Shown piece after piece: positions 9,000 through 17,085 of a stretch of 64,000 nucleotides of DNA; position 1 is the first letter of the stretch, and each line of letters starts with the position of its first letter. The stretch is from Myxococcus dinghuensis (GTDB taxonomy: Bacteria; Myxococcota; Myxococcia; Myxococcales; Myxococcaceae). The DNA is taken from positions 434,001-498,000 of the forward strand of contig NZ_JAKCFB010000002.1 in the NCBI RefSeq assembly GCF_024198235.1, in the 5' to 3' direction. Below the pieces are notes generated by a model. It saw nothing but the letters and a program-made list of their open reading frames with translations. It searched no databases and was not told the origin of the DNA. Both the position numbers and the translations under genes were made by a program.

Positions 9000-10598
9000 T
9001 CACGCTTCGTCGACGACGAACTGCTCCTGTCGGGCGATGCCCAGCTTCTTCATCCGGCTCTGCAGCGTGGAGGGCTTCAGGCCCAGCAGCGCCGCGGCGC
9101 CGCCCGGCCCGTAGACGCGGCCCCGCGTGAGCGTCAGAACCCGGAGGATGTGCTCGCGCTGCACGGCCGCCAGCGTCAGCACCGCGCCGGGCTTCGACGC
9201 GGCGTCGGCGGGCAGCGCGGGCAGCTCCGTGGCCGCCGTCGCCACCGCCGCGCCCCGCGTCGGCAGGTCGAAGGTGGTGGGGCCCAGCTCCGGTCCCGGG
9301 GTCAGGATGGTGGCGCGCTCCAGGGCGTTGGCCAGTTCGCGCAGGTTGCCGGGCCAGTCATACCCCTCCAGCCTCGCCAACCCTGCGGGCGTCACCCGCA
9401 TGCCGCGACGCCCCGTGCGCTGGGCCTGCTCCGACAGGAGGAAGGCGCACAGCTGCGGCAGGTCCTCGCGCCGCTCGCGCAGGGGCGGCAGCTTCAGCGG
9501 GAAGACGCTGAGCCGGTAGTAGAGGTCCTCGCGGAAGCGCTTCTCCGAGATGGCCTTCTCCAGGTCGACGTGTGTCGCCGCGAGGATGCGCACGTCCGAG
9601 CGCACCGTGCGGTCGCTCCCCACCGGCTCGAAGGCCTTCTCCTGGAGCGCGCGCAGGAGCTTCGCCTGGAGCTCGACGGGCAGCTCGCCCACCTCGTCGA
9701 GCAGCAGCGTGCCCCCGTTGGCCATCTGGAAGCGGCCCGCGCGGTCCTTGGTCGCGCCCGTGAAGGCGCCCTTCACGTGGCCGAACAGCTCGCTCTCCAG
9801 CAGCCCCGCCGGAATCGCCGCGCAGTTGAGCGTGACGAACGGCTGGTCCGCGCGCGCGCTCCAGCGGTGGATGGCGCGCGCCAGCCGCTCCTTGCCCGTG
9901 CCCGTCTCGCCGGTGATGAGCACGGGCGTGTCCGTCTCCGCCACCTGCTTCGCGCGCCGCGCCAGGTCCCGCATCACCGGACTCAGGGACGCCGCGAGCA
10001 CCCCCTCCGAGTCACCGCCCAACTGCGACTCCAGCAGCTTCGCGTGCTCGTGGTCCTGGCGATGCAGCCGCTCGAACGTGGCGCGCTGCTCGGCGGCCTG
10101 GAGCGCCGTGGCCAGCATCTGCCCGTACACCTCCACCAGGTCCACCACCGGCTGCGGATACGTCTCGCACTCCGCGCGGTCCAGCGTCAGCACGCCATAG
10201 CTGCGCTCACCCGCGCACAGCGGCACCACCATGCACGCGTGACCCGGGGGCAGGTCGAGCACGCCGTCGAAGGGGTCTCCATCACCGTGCGAGTGGTCCT
10301 CCTCCGTGAAGGCCCGCGCGCGCCGCGTCTCCAGCGCCTGGCGCAGGGACGGGAACTCCGACAGCGGCAGCGCGTGGTGGCGCACCTTCGCGTTCGCCAA
10401 CGGCCCCCGCGCCGCCACCGACACCAGCTTGCCGTCCCGCAGCAGGAACAACGTCGCCAGGTCGAAGCGCACCACCCGCGTCAACCAGTCGAGCCCCCGC
10501 CGCAGCAGCTCGTCCACGGAGTCTTCCGTGGCGGCCAGCTCGACGAGGTCCCGACCATCCTTCGCCCCCTCGGAAGGGCCTGACAATTCATCCGACAT
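9000..10598 (-). CDS. Sigma-54-dependent activator with NorR-like GAF domain
   Basis: A 532-residue enhancer-binding protein. Residues of about 20-175 form a GAF domain in which every iron ligand known from NO sensor NorR appears conserved: Arg73, Asp108 and Asp111 (GDPFDG), His120 and Cys122 (GHAC) and Asp140 (LTLD). The AAA+ domain follows with Walker A GETGTGKE at 230 and the sigma-54 contact loop GAFTGA at 277. The C-terminal helix-turn-helix (GAAALLGLKPSTLQSRMKKLGI) resembles FhlA rather than NorR. An in-frame GTG at 10622 lies inside a conserved dyad, so the ATG at 10598 is preferred. It probably senses nitric oxide or related stress and activates sigma-54 promoters; the paired dyad upstream of ahpC is its likely target. 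Confidence 0.88.
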   Translation of the reverse strand: MSDELSGPSEGAKDGRDLVELAATEDSVDELLRRGLDWLTRVVRFDLATLFLLRDGKLVSVAARGPLANAKVRHHALPLSEFPSLRQALETRRARAFTEEDHSHGDGDPFDGVLDLPPGHACMVVPLCAGERSYGVLTLDRAECETYPQPVVDLVEVYGQMLATALQAAEQRATFERLHRQDHEHAKLLESQLGGDSEGVLAASLSPVMRDLARRAKQVAETDTPVLITGETGTGKERLARAIHRWSARADQPFVTLNCAAIPAGLLESELFGHVKGAFTGATKDRAGRFQMANGGTLLLDEVGELPVELQAKLLRALQEKAFEPVGSDRTVRSDVRILAATHVDLEKAISEKRFREDLYYRLSVFPLKLPPLRERREDLPQLCAFLLSEQAQRTGRRGMRVTPAGLARLEGYDWPGNLRELANALERATILTPGPELGPTTFDLPTRGAAVATAATELPALPADAASKPGAVLTLAAVQREHILRVLTLTRGRVYGPGGAAALLGLKPSTLQSRMKKLGIARQEQFVVDEA

Positions 10599-10607
10599 GT
10601 CCCACGA

Positions 10608-10613
10608 ATAATA
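10608..10613 (-). promoter_or_regulatory. Possible -10 element of the NorR-like gene
   Basis: On the minus strand TATTAT lies ten bases before the preferred ATG, so the message would be nearly leaderless. The matching -35 region (around 10631-10636) falls inside the first conserved dyad, which would let a bound regulator compete with RNA polymerase. The -35 hexamer itself is poor, so this is tentative. Confidence 0.35.
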
Positions 10614-10617
10614 GCGT

Positions 10618-10656
10618 TCCACCGAAATTGCAGTGGCCTGCCCACCGAGATTTCGT
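10618..10656. promoter_or_regulatory. Paired dyad, copy 1 (predicted activator-binding site)
   Basis: Two imperfect dyads lie with centres about 23 bp apart. The first, within TCCACCGAAATTGCAGTGGC, pairs at 7 of 9 positions (CCAC...GTGG). The second contains CACCGAGATTTCGT. The same 20-base and 14-base strings recur at 27747-27786 upstream of ahpC, with only the 5-6 base spacer differing. The halves CGAAAT and ATTTCG resemble the half-site of the E. coli FhlA target as I recall it, fitting the FhlA-like helix-turn-helix of the adjacent gene. Position next to the start codon suggests autoregulation, possibly negative. Confidence 0.75.
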
Positions 10657-10784
10657 GGTCCCCGGCGAAACGAGCCCCCTGGCCCGCCTCTGGCGTCACA
10701 ACCCCTTGAAATCTCGAGGAAACCCGAGCACCGCCCCGGCAGCGGCCCAGCGCCCGGTGAGCAGGCGGCCGGGCCCCTCCGGTG

Positions 10785-12110
10785 TCACGAGGCCTGCCCC
10801 CCGTCCGTGAGGGGGTCGGCGTCGAGGAGCGGCTTCGGGTCGCCACGAAGCTCCGCGTCGAGCTTGTCGCGGTCCAGTTCGTTCTCCCAGCGGGCGACGA
10901 CGATGCTGGCGACCCCGTTGCCGATGACGTTGGTGATGGCCCGCGCCTCGCTCATGAACCGGTCGATGCCCAGGATCAACGAGAGCCCCGCCACGGGGAC
11001 CGAGGGCACCACCGCGAGCGTGGCCGCGAGGGTGATGAAGCCCGCGCCCGTCACCCCCGAGGCGCCCTTCGACGTGAGCATCGCGACCGCCAGCAGCGTG
11101 AGCTCCTGGGTGGTCGTGAGGTCGATGTCGAGCGCCTGCGCCACGAAGAGGGCCGCCATCGTCAGGTAGATGTTCGTGCCGTCCAGGTTGAACGAGTAGC
11201 CACTGGGCACGACCAGCCCCACCACCGACTTCGAGCAGCCGAGCGCCTCCAGCTTCTGCATCAGCGGGACCAGCGCCGACTCGGACGAGGAGGTCCCCAG
11301 CACGAGGAACAGCTCGGCGCGGATGTAGCGCAGGAATCGCAGGATCGAGAAGCCCGTCAGGCGGGCGACGAGCCCCAGGCCCCCGAGGACGAACATGCCG
11401 CAGGCCAGGTAGAAGCTGCCCATGAGCTTCAACAAGGGGCCCAGGCTGCTCACGCCATAGGCGCCGATGGTGAAGGCCATGGAGGCGCCGGCCCCGATGG
11501 GGGCGAGCTTCATCACGGTGCCGATCATGGAGAAGAACACCTTCGACAGCACGTCGCAGAACTGGACGACGGGCCGGGCGCTCTCCCCCAGCTTCGACAA
11601 CGAGAACCCGAACAACAGCGCGAGCAACAGCACCTGGAGCAGGTCGCCGTTCCCCGTGAAGGCGTCCACGAACGTCTTCGGCACGATGTGCAGGATGAAC
11701 GAGACCGCGGAGGTGTCGTGGGCCTGCTGCGTGTAACGGGCGACGGAGGAGCCGTCGAGCGTGCGGGGGTCCACGTGGAACGCCCCGCCGGGGCGGAGCA
11801 CCTTGACGACGACGAGCCCCACCATCAACGCGAGGGTGGAGATGAGCTCGAAGTACAGCAGGGCCTTGCCGCCCACCCGGCCCACCTTCTTGATGTCGGC
11901 GACGTTGGCGACCCCCAACACCACCGTCAGGAAGATGACCGGGGCGATCAACATCTTGATCAACGCGATGAAGGCCTCGCCCACCGGCTGGAGCTTCACC
12001 GCGAAGCCCGGCGAGAAATGGCCGAGCAGCCCCCCCGCGAAGATGGCGGCCAGGACCCAGAGGTAGAAGCGAGACATCTTTCGGGGTGCTGCTTGTTCGC
12101 TGAAGGGCAT
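10785..12110 (-). CDS. dctA: C4-dicarboxylate:cation symporter, DctA family
   Basis: A 441-residue inner-membrane carrier of the dicarboxylate/amino acid:cation symporter family, with about eight membrane helices. Family signatures are plain: the serine-rich re-entrant loop [13 protein letters not shown] and [12 protein letters not shown], which line the substrate and cation sites. It likely imports succinate, fumarate or malate (glutamate or aspartate carriers share the fold). The start ATG at 12110 is preceded by AAAGGAG about 12 bases upstream; a second ATG at 12077 is possible. It is divergent from a porin gene and near a DctB-like sensor kinase, which supports the dicarboxylate assignment. 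Confidence 0.88.
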   Translation of the reverse strand: MPFSEQAAPRKMSRFYLWVLAAIFAGGLLGHFSPGFAVKLQPVGEAFIALIKMLIAPVIFLTVVLGVANVADIKKVGRVGGKALLYFELISTLALMVGLVVVKVLRPGGAFHVDPRTLDGSSVARYTQQAHDTSAVSFILHIVPKTFVDAFTGNGDLLQVLLLALLFGFSLSKLGESARPVVQFCDVLSKVFFSMIGTVMKLAPIGAGASMAFTIGAYGVSSLGPLLKLMGSFYLACGMFVLGGLGLVARLTGFSILRFLRYIRAELFLVLGTSSSESALVPLMQKLEALGCSKSVVGLVVPSGYSFNLDGTNIYLTMAALFVAQALDIDLTTTQELTLLAVAMLTSKGASGVTGAGFITLAATLAVVPSVPVAGLSLILGIDRFMSEARAITNVIGNGVASIVVARWENELDRDKLDAELRGDPKPLLDADPLTDGGQAS

Positions 12111-12284
12111 GCGCGGGCTCTTGCTCCTTTGCGACAGGCTGACAGGCGTTCCGGGGCGCCGCTATAACACCTTCGCATTAGCGTCGACTGACGGCATGGT
12201 GCGTCACACGCGGGCCGCTCGGCACCTCGCCCTAATCCTTTCTGGTTATTCCTGACGCAAGCACGTGCCCCGTAGCGTGACGGG

Positions 12285-13568
12285 ATGTCACCTGCATCGG
12301 TCGTCGTCGGAGGGGCGCGCGGCCTCGCCGTCCTGCTCTGTCTCATGGGAAGCCTGGCCGCCGCCACCGAGGTCTCCACCGAGGGAGGCCTGTCGGTCCG
12401 CTCCGACGACGGGCGCTTCGAGTTCAAGCTGGGGGGACGCATCCACTTCGACCTGGACCTCGTCCACGACGACCCGGAGGCCCCCTTCGGCTCCTCGCTC
12501 ACGCCGGAGAACAGCACCCTGTTGTTCCGGCGCGCCCGGCTCAGCTTCTCGGGCAAGGCCTTCGGCTGGGAGTATCTGTTCGTCCCCGACTTCGCCCAAT
12601 CCTTCTCGGGCAACCTGCGACTCCAGACGTGCACGGAGACCCCATGCACCTTCCCGACCCCGGGCGTCGTCTTCCAGGAGCTCTCCATCTCGCGGTCGCT
12701 GCTGGGGGGCCGGCTCATCCTCGGGCAGTTCACGCCCGCCCGCTCCATCGAGGACCACACGGGCTCCAACGACCTCACGATGATGGAGCGCGCCATCACG
12801 AGCGCGCTCGGGGTGTACCGGGCCGGGGTCCTGCGCCTGTTCGTCATGGGGGGCGGCTACGAGGCGAATCCCACGCCGGAGACGCGGGTCGAGGTCTCCG
12901 TCTTCGGCCTCCGCCGGGACGACTCGCTCGCCAGCGAGGGCTTCGGCGGCGCGGCGCGCGTCACCTGGCGGCCGTTCGTCGCGGAGCGGCGCATCCTGCA
13001 CGTCGGCGCGTCGGTCAGCGCGGAGAACCCGGACGGCCCGGGTCCCACGGGCAACGTCGGAGCCTCCCTCTCCTATGTCGGAATCCGGGGGCCCCAGGCG
13101 AGCATGGGGGGCACCACCGGAGGCCGCTCCGCGCGCCATGCCACGGCGGAGCTCGCGGGCACCTGGGGGGCCTTCTATTTCCAGGGAGAGGGTGTGCTCG
13201 CGTCGTTCGGGCAGGTCGGGCAGCGCGTCGACCGCACGACGACCTGGCTGCACCACGCGACCTGGAGCTGGAACGTGTTCGGCGAATCCAAGCCGTATGA
13301 TTCACGGCGTGGGTCCTTCAAGAACCTCACGCCCCGGCATTCGTTCGGAGCCCTGGAGCTGGCCCTCCGCCATGAGTTCGCGCGGAACCTCACGCCCCTC
13401 TCGCCCGCCTCCGTGGAGAGCGTGCTCATCCAGACCGTGGGCGCCAACTACTACTTCACGCCGAACGTCCGCATGATGGCGAACGTCATCTTCGCGAGGG
13501 CGCGGCGGCTCGACGGGGCGCTCGACCAGCCACGCTCCGCGACGTTCCGCATGCAGATGAGCTGGTAG
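12285..13568 (+). CDS. OprO/OprP-type outer-membrane porin
   Basis: A 427-residue protein with an N-terminal signal peptide (GLAVLLCLMGSLAAATE) and a beta-barrel body typical of the Porin_O_P family. Supporting segments are FEFKLGGRIHFDLDLVHDD near the start, a long run of alternating strands, and a C-terminal strand ending in FRMQMSW. This aromatic end is the usual outer-membrane insertion signal. The family is named for phosphate-selective porins, but members vary in substrate. Here it lies between dctA and a DctB-like kinase, so passage of dicarboxylates through the outer membrane is a reasonable guess. It starts at ATG 12285, and the kinase gene follows after 22 bp. Confidence 0.8.
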   Translation: MSPASVVVGGARGLAVLLCLMGSLAAATEVSTEGGLSVRSDDGRFEFKLGGRIHFDLDLVHDDPEAPFGSSLTPENSTLLFRRARLSFSGKAFGWEYLFVPDFAQSFSGNLRLQTCTETPCTFPTPGVVFQELSISRSLLGGRLILGQFTPARSIEDHTGSNDLTMMERAITSALGVYRAGVLRLFVMGGGYEANPTPETRVEVSVFGLRRDDSLASEGFGGAARVTWRPFVAERRILHVGASVSAENPDGPGPTGNVGASLSYVGIRGPQASMGGTTGGRSARHATAELAGTWGAFYFQGEGVLASFGQVGQRVDRTTTWLHHATWSWNVFGESKPYDSRRGSFKNLTPRHSFGALELALRHEFARNLTPLSPASVESVLIQTVGANYYFTPNVRMMANVIFARARRLDGALDQPRSATFRMQMSW

Positions 13569-13590
13569 GCGGCGAGGAGCGACTCCCCAT

Positions 13591-16308
13591 ATGGTCAGGT
13601 CGTTCTCCCGGATGAGCGCGCGGCGACTCCTGTTCCTCCTCGTCACCCTCGGCGGACTGGCGGCCGTGACGACCGGGGCGGTCCACCTCGGCGCCCGGCG
13701 CGCGCTGCGCCTGGACGCGCGACGAGCCCAGGAGCAGCTCCTGCTCTGCGCGGACGCGCTCCAGGGCGCCATCGACCGCTACCGGATGTTGCCCTCGGTC
13801 CTCGCGCTGGACCCCGCGCTCCGCGCGGCGTTGTCGGGAACGCTCGATGCGCCCCAGCGCGCCCTGCTCAACCAGAAGCTGGAGGAGGTGAACGGGGTGA
13901 CCCACTCCTCCACGCTCACCCTCCTGGACCGGGACGGGGTCGCCGTCGCGGCGAGCAACTGGCGGAGCGCGGGCAGCAACCTCGGGAGGAACTACGCGTT
14001 CCGCCCCTACTTCCGCCAGGCGCTCGACACCGGCGAGGGGCGATTCTACGGCGTGGGTGTCACGACGAGCGAACCCGGCTACTTCCTCTCCCAGGCCGTC
14101 CGCGACGACTCGGGCGTGCTGCTGGGCGTGGTCGTCATCAAGGTGGACCTGAGCCCGCTCGAGCGCGAGTGGTCGCGCAACCGCGACGTCGTCCTGCTGT
14201 CCGACCGCGACGACGTGGTGCTCCTGGCCAGCCATCCGGCATGGCGCTATCGGGCGCTGTCTCCGCTCTCCAGCGCCGCTCGCGCGCGGCTGCGCGAGAG
14301 CCGGAAGTACGCGGGGACCGAGCTGACGCCGCTGCCCTGGCGAGAGGTGGAGGCACTGGGAGGAGACGGAGTGCTCGTCTCCGCGCGGCCGGAGGCCTCC
14401 GCCCCCGCGAGGACGTATCTCTGGCGGTCCATGCCACTGGAGAGCGGGGAATGGACGCTGCATCTGCTCCGGGATGGCGAGCCCGACCCGGTGGCGGCGG
14501 GGCTCGCGGGCCTGGCCGCGGGTGGCGCGTGGGTGGCCACCGTCTTCCTGGCCCTGTTCGTGCGCGGCCAGAGACGGCTCTCCCGGTTGAGAGAGCGCAG
14601 CCGCAGGGAGCTCGAGCAGCTCGTGGAGCAACACGCGCTGGCGCTGCGCACGACCCAGGACGGGCGCTTGCAACTCGCCTGGGAGACCGCGACCGGGCGC
14701 GAGGACAGCCTCGAGCACCTGCCCCAGGGCGTCAGCGTCGTCGACGCGGACCTCCGGCTGGTGGCGTGGAACCGCCGCTACGTGGAGCTGTTCCGCTTCC
14801 CTCCGGAGCTGATGCGGGTGGGGCGGCCCATCGAGGACCTGTTCCGCTACAACGCCCGCCGGGGCTGGCTGGGGCCGGGGGATGCCGAGGAGGCCATCCA
14901 GCGCCGGCTGGACCACCTCCGGGCCGGGACGCCGCACATGCACGAACGGGAAGGGGCGGATGGTCTCGTCCTGGAGATACGCGGCAATCCCCTCCCGAAC
15001 GGTGGGTTCGTCACCAGCTACACCGACATCACGAGCTACCGGAACGCCGCCCGTGAGCTGCGGAGCCTGGCCACCACGCTCGAGCGACGGGTCGAGCAAC
15101 GCACACACGAGCTCCGCGACGCGACCGCCGAGGCCCAGCGTGCCAATCGCGCCAGGAGCCGGTTCGTCGCGGCGGCGGTCCACGACCTGCTCCAACCCCT
15201 CAATGCGGCGCGGATGTTCGCGTCCGCGCTGCGGGAGTCGTTCCGACGCCCGTCGCTCCCCGGAGGACGGCCCCAGGGCGAGCCCGCCCTGCTCGACGAC
15301 ATCGAGGAGGCGCTCACGGCCCAGGACGCGATCCTCAACGGGTTGCTGGACATCTCCCACCTCGAGTCCGGCACGTTCGAGGTGAAACGGCGTGACGTCC
15401 CACTGGGGCCCCTGTTCGAGTCGCTCGCGCGCGAGCTGGGCGTCCTCGCGAAGGCGCGCGGGCTCGAGCTGTGCATGGTTCCGTCGCGGGTGGTCGTGAA
15501 CACCGACGAGCACCTGCTCCGCCGCGTGCTCCGGAACTTCCTGTCGAACGCGCTCCGCTACACCCCCCACGGCCGGGTCCTCCTGTGCTGCCGCCGTGAG
15601 GGCGCCGACGTGCGCCTGGAGGTCCGGGACAGTGGCCCCGGCATCCCCGAAGCGCAGCACGCCGCCATCTTCGAGGAGTTCCGAAGGCTCGAGGGGGCTG
15701 GCGCCCGCGAACGGGGGACGGGGCTCGGCCTCGCAATCGTCGAGCGCATCTCCCGGCTGCTGGGGCATCGGCTCGCGCTCCGCTCCGCGCCCGGGCGAGG
15801 CAGCGTCTTCTCGGTCGTGGTGCCCCGGGGCGACGCATCACGTGTCGCCGCCCCCGAGCCTCCCCCGGACGAAGGACAGGGCTCGCTGCTGCGCGGATGT
15901 CACATCTGGTGTCTCGACGATGACCCCCGCGTGCGCGAGGCCACGCGGACGCTGCTGCAATCCTGGGAGTGCCGGGTCGTCGTGGTGGGCGGCGAGGAGG
16001 AGGCGGCCCGGCTCGCGAGCGCCCTCGACGTCCCGGAGCTCCTGCTGCTCGACTACCAGCTCTCTCCCCGCACCGGCCCCGAGTGCCTCCCGGCGTTGTT
16101 CGAGCGTTGGGGACGCGCGGTGCCCGTCATCGTCGTGTCCGCCGAACGCGACCCGAAGCTGCGTGAGCGCGTCCGAGCCTCGGGCTGGGGTTTCCTGGCG
16201 AAGCCCATCCGCCCCGCGGCGCTGCGAGCGCTCGTCACCCAGGTCATCACTCGGGAGGGACATCCACTCCATCCGGTTCCAGTTGGGAATCGGGTTGGAG
16301 GGACCTGA
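13591..16308 (+). CDS. Hybrid histidine kinase with DctB-like periplasmic sensor
   Basis: 905 residues. Two membrane helices (about 12-30 and 300-325) flank a periplasmic double-PAS sensor that contains GRNYAFRPYFRQAL, close to the signature of DctB dicarboxylate sensors. A cytoplasmic PAS domain (about 373-480) and a coiled coil follow. The kinase core has its phospho-acceptor near residue 531 in VHDLLQPLNAARMF, the form seen in NahK-type kinases. The ATPase domain has NFLSNALRYTP and GTGLGLAIVERI. A C-terminal receiver carries a likely Asp near 820 in LLLLDYQL. The start has GAGGAG upstream. The 3' end overlaps the tail of the convergent LuxR-type regulator gene by 62 bp. It probably senses C4-dicarboxylates and controls dctA and the porin. 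Confidence 0.85.
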   Translation: MVRSFSRMSARRLLFLLVTLGGLAAVTTGAVHLGARRALRLDARRAQEQLLLCADALQGAIDRYRMLPSVLALDPALRAALSGTLDAPQRALLNQKLEEVNGVTHSSTLTLLDRDGVAVAASNWRSAGSNLGRNYAFRPYFRQALDTGEGRFYGVGVTTSEPGYFLSQAVRDDSGVLLGVVVIKVDLSPLEREWSRNRDVVLLSDRDDVVLLASHPAWRYRALSPLSSAARARLRESRKYAGTELTPLPWREVEALGGDGVLVSARPEASAPARTYLWRSMPLESGEWTLHLLRDGEPDPVAAGLAGLAAGGAWVATVFLALFVRGQRRLSRLRERSRRELEQLVEQHALALRTTQDGRLQLAWETATGREDSLEHLPQGVSVVDADLRLVAWNRRYVELFRFPPELMRVGRPIEDLFRYNARRGWLGPGDAEEAIQRRLDHLRAGTPHMHEREGADGLVLEIRGNPLPNGGFVTSYTDITSYRNAARELRSLATTLERRVEQRTHELRDATAEAQRANRARSRFVAAAVHDLLQPLNAARMFASALRESFRRPSLPGGRPQGEPALLDDIEEALTAQDAILNGLLDISHLESGTFEVKRRDVPLGPLFESLARELGVLAKARGLELCMVPSRVVVNTDEHLLRRVLRNFLSNALRYTPHGRVLLCCRREGADVRLEVRDSGPGIPEAQHAAIFEEFRRLEGAGARERGTGLGLAIVERISRLLGHRLALRSAPGRGSVFSVVVPRGDASRVAAPEPPPDEGQGSLLRGCHIWCLDDDPRVREATRTLLQSWECRVVVVGGEEEAARLASALDVPELLLLDYQLSPRTGPECLPALFERWGRAVPVIVVSAERDPKLRERVRASGWGFLAKPIRPAALRALVTQVITREGHPLHPVPVGNRVGGT

Positions 16309-16906
16309 CGATGACGGCCGCCTGGGTGCGGCTGTCGCACTCGAGCTTGCGGAGGATCGCCGTCACGTGGACCTTGACGGTGTTCTCGGCGAGGCCCAGC
16401 TCGGTCGCGATCTGCTTGTTGAGCAGCCCGTCCGCGAGGCACATCAGCACGCGCACCTGTTGCGGCGTCAACTGGGCGAGCTTCGTCGCCAGGCGCGCGT
16501 CCTCCGCGCTCTTCTCCGCCGTCAGGGCTGGGAACCAGGTGCCGCCCGCCAGGACCGCGCGGATGGCCTCCAGCAGTTGCTGCACCGGCGCCGCCTTGGG
16601 GATGAAGCCCGCGGCTCCGAACTGCTGGGCGCGGCGGATCGTCCGCGGATGGTCGTTCGAGGAGATGACGATGACCGGGATGTCGGACCACTCCCCCCGC
16701 AGGGACACCAGGGAGGAGAACCCACGCGCCCCCGGCATGTGCAGGTCCAGGAGGACCAGCTCGATGTCGGCGTGCTGCATGAGCGCCTCCTCCAGCGTGC
16801 GGAAGCTCGACGCCTCGAGCGGCGGGTCGTCTCCGAAAATCTCCCCCAGGGCATGTCGCACGGCGGCACGGAACAGCGGGTGGTCGTCGGCGATCAAGAC
16901 TCTCAT
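16247..16906 (-). CDS. LuxR/NarL-type response regulator
   Basis: A 219-residue regulator. The receiver domain spans about 1-120, with acidic pair DD at 7-8, phospho-acceptor Asp54 (VLLDLHMPG) and the conserved Lys in FIPKAAP. The NarL/FixJ-type helix-turn-helix spans about 150-205 (LTPQQVRVLMCLADGLLNKQIA, recognition helix in ENTVKVHVTAILRKL). The start at ATG 16906 follows GTGGAGGTCCCC and removes a non-conserved extension of the open frame. Convergent overlap with the hybrid kinase gene, and the habit of NahK-type kinases to pair with NarL-type regulators, suggest that the two form a phosphorelay controlling dicarboxylate uptake. Confidence 0.88.
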   Translation of the reverse strand: MRVLIADDHPLFRAAVRHALGEIFGDDPPLEASSFRTLEEALMQHADIELVLLDLHMPGARGFSSLVSLRGEWSDIPVIVISSNDHPRTIRRAQQFGAAGFIPKAAPVQQLLEAIRAVLAGGTWFPALTAEKSAEDARLATKLAQLTPQQVRVLMCLADGLLNKQIATELGLAENTVKVHVTAILRKLECDSRTQAAVIVRSLQPDSQLEPDGVDVPPE

Positions 16907-17085
16907 GGGGACCTCCACGCGACGTTCGGCGGGTACATTCTCTAGCAGACTCGGGCCAGGGGCCGTCGCCCCCGAGGCGCCCTCGAGGAAGCGGCCGAGC
17001 GACGTGAATCCCGGGTAGACTTCGACCTTCGCGCGCAACGGGTGGTTGGCGCATCGGTCGCGACGCCCAGGAGCCCCTCCACGAC

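Noticed and set aside
10599-10622. GTG start adding eight residues to the NorR-like activator
   Set aside because: It would put the start codon inside the conserved dyad and downstream TATTAT inside the coding region; ATG 10598 fits better.
12257-12272. Sequence GGGGCACGTGCTTGC on the minus strand upstream of dctA, resembling a sigma-54 promoter
   Set aside because: When the GGCAC part is aligned, the -24 to -12 spacing is one base short, and when the spacing is right the -24 element no longer matches. Not reported as a promoter.
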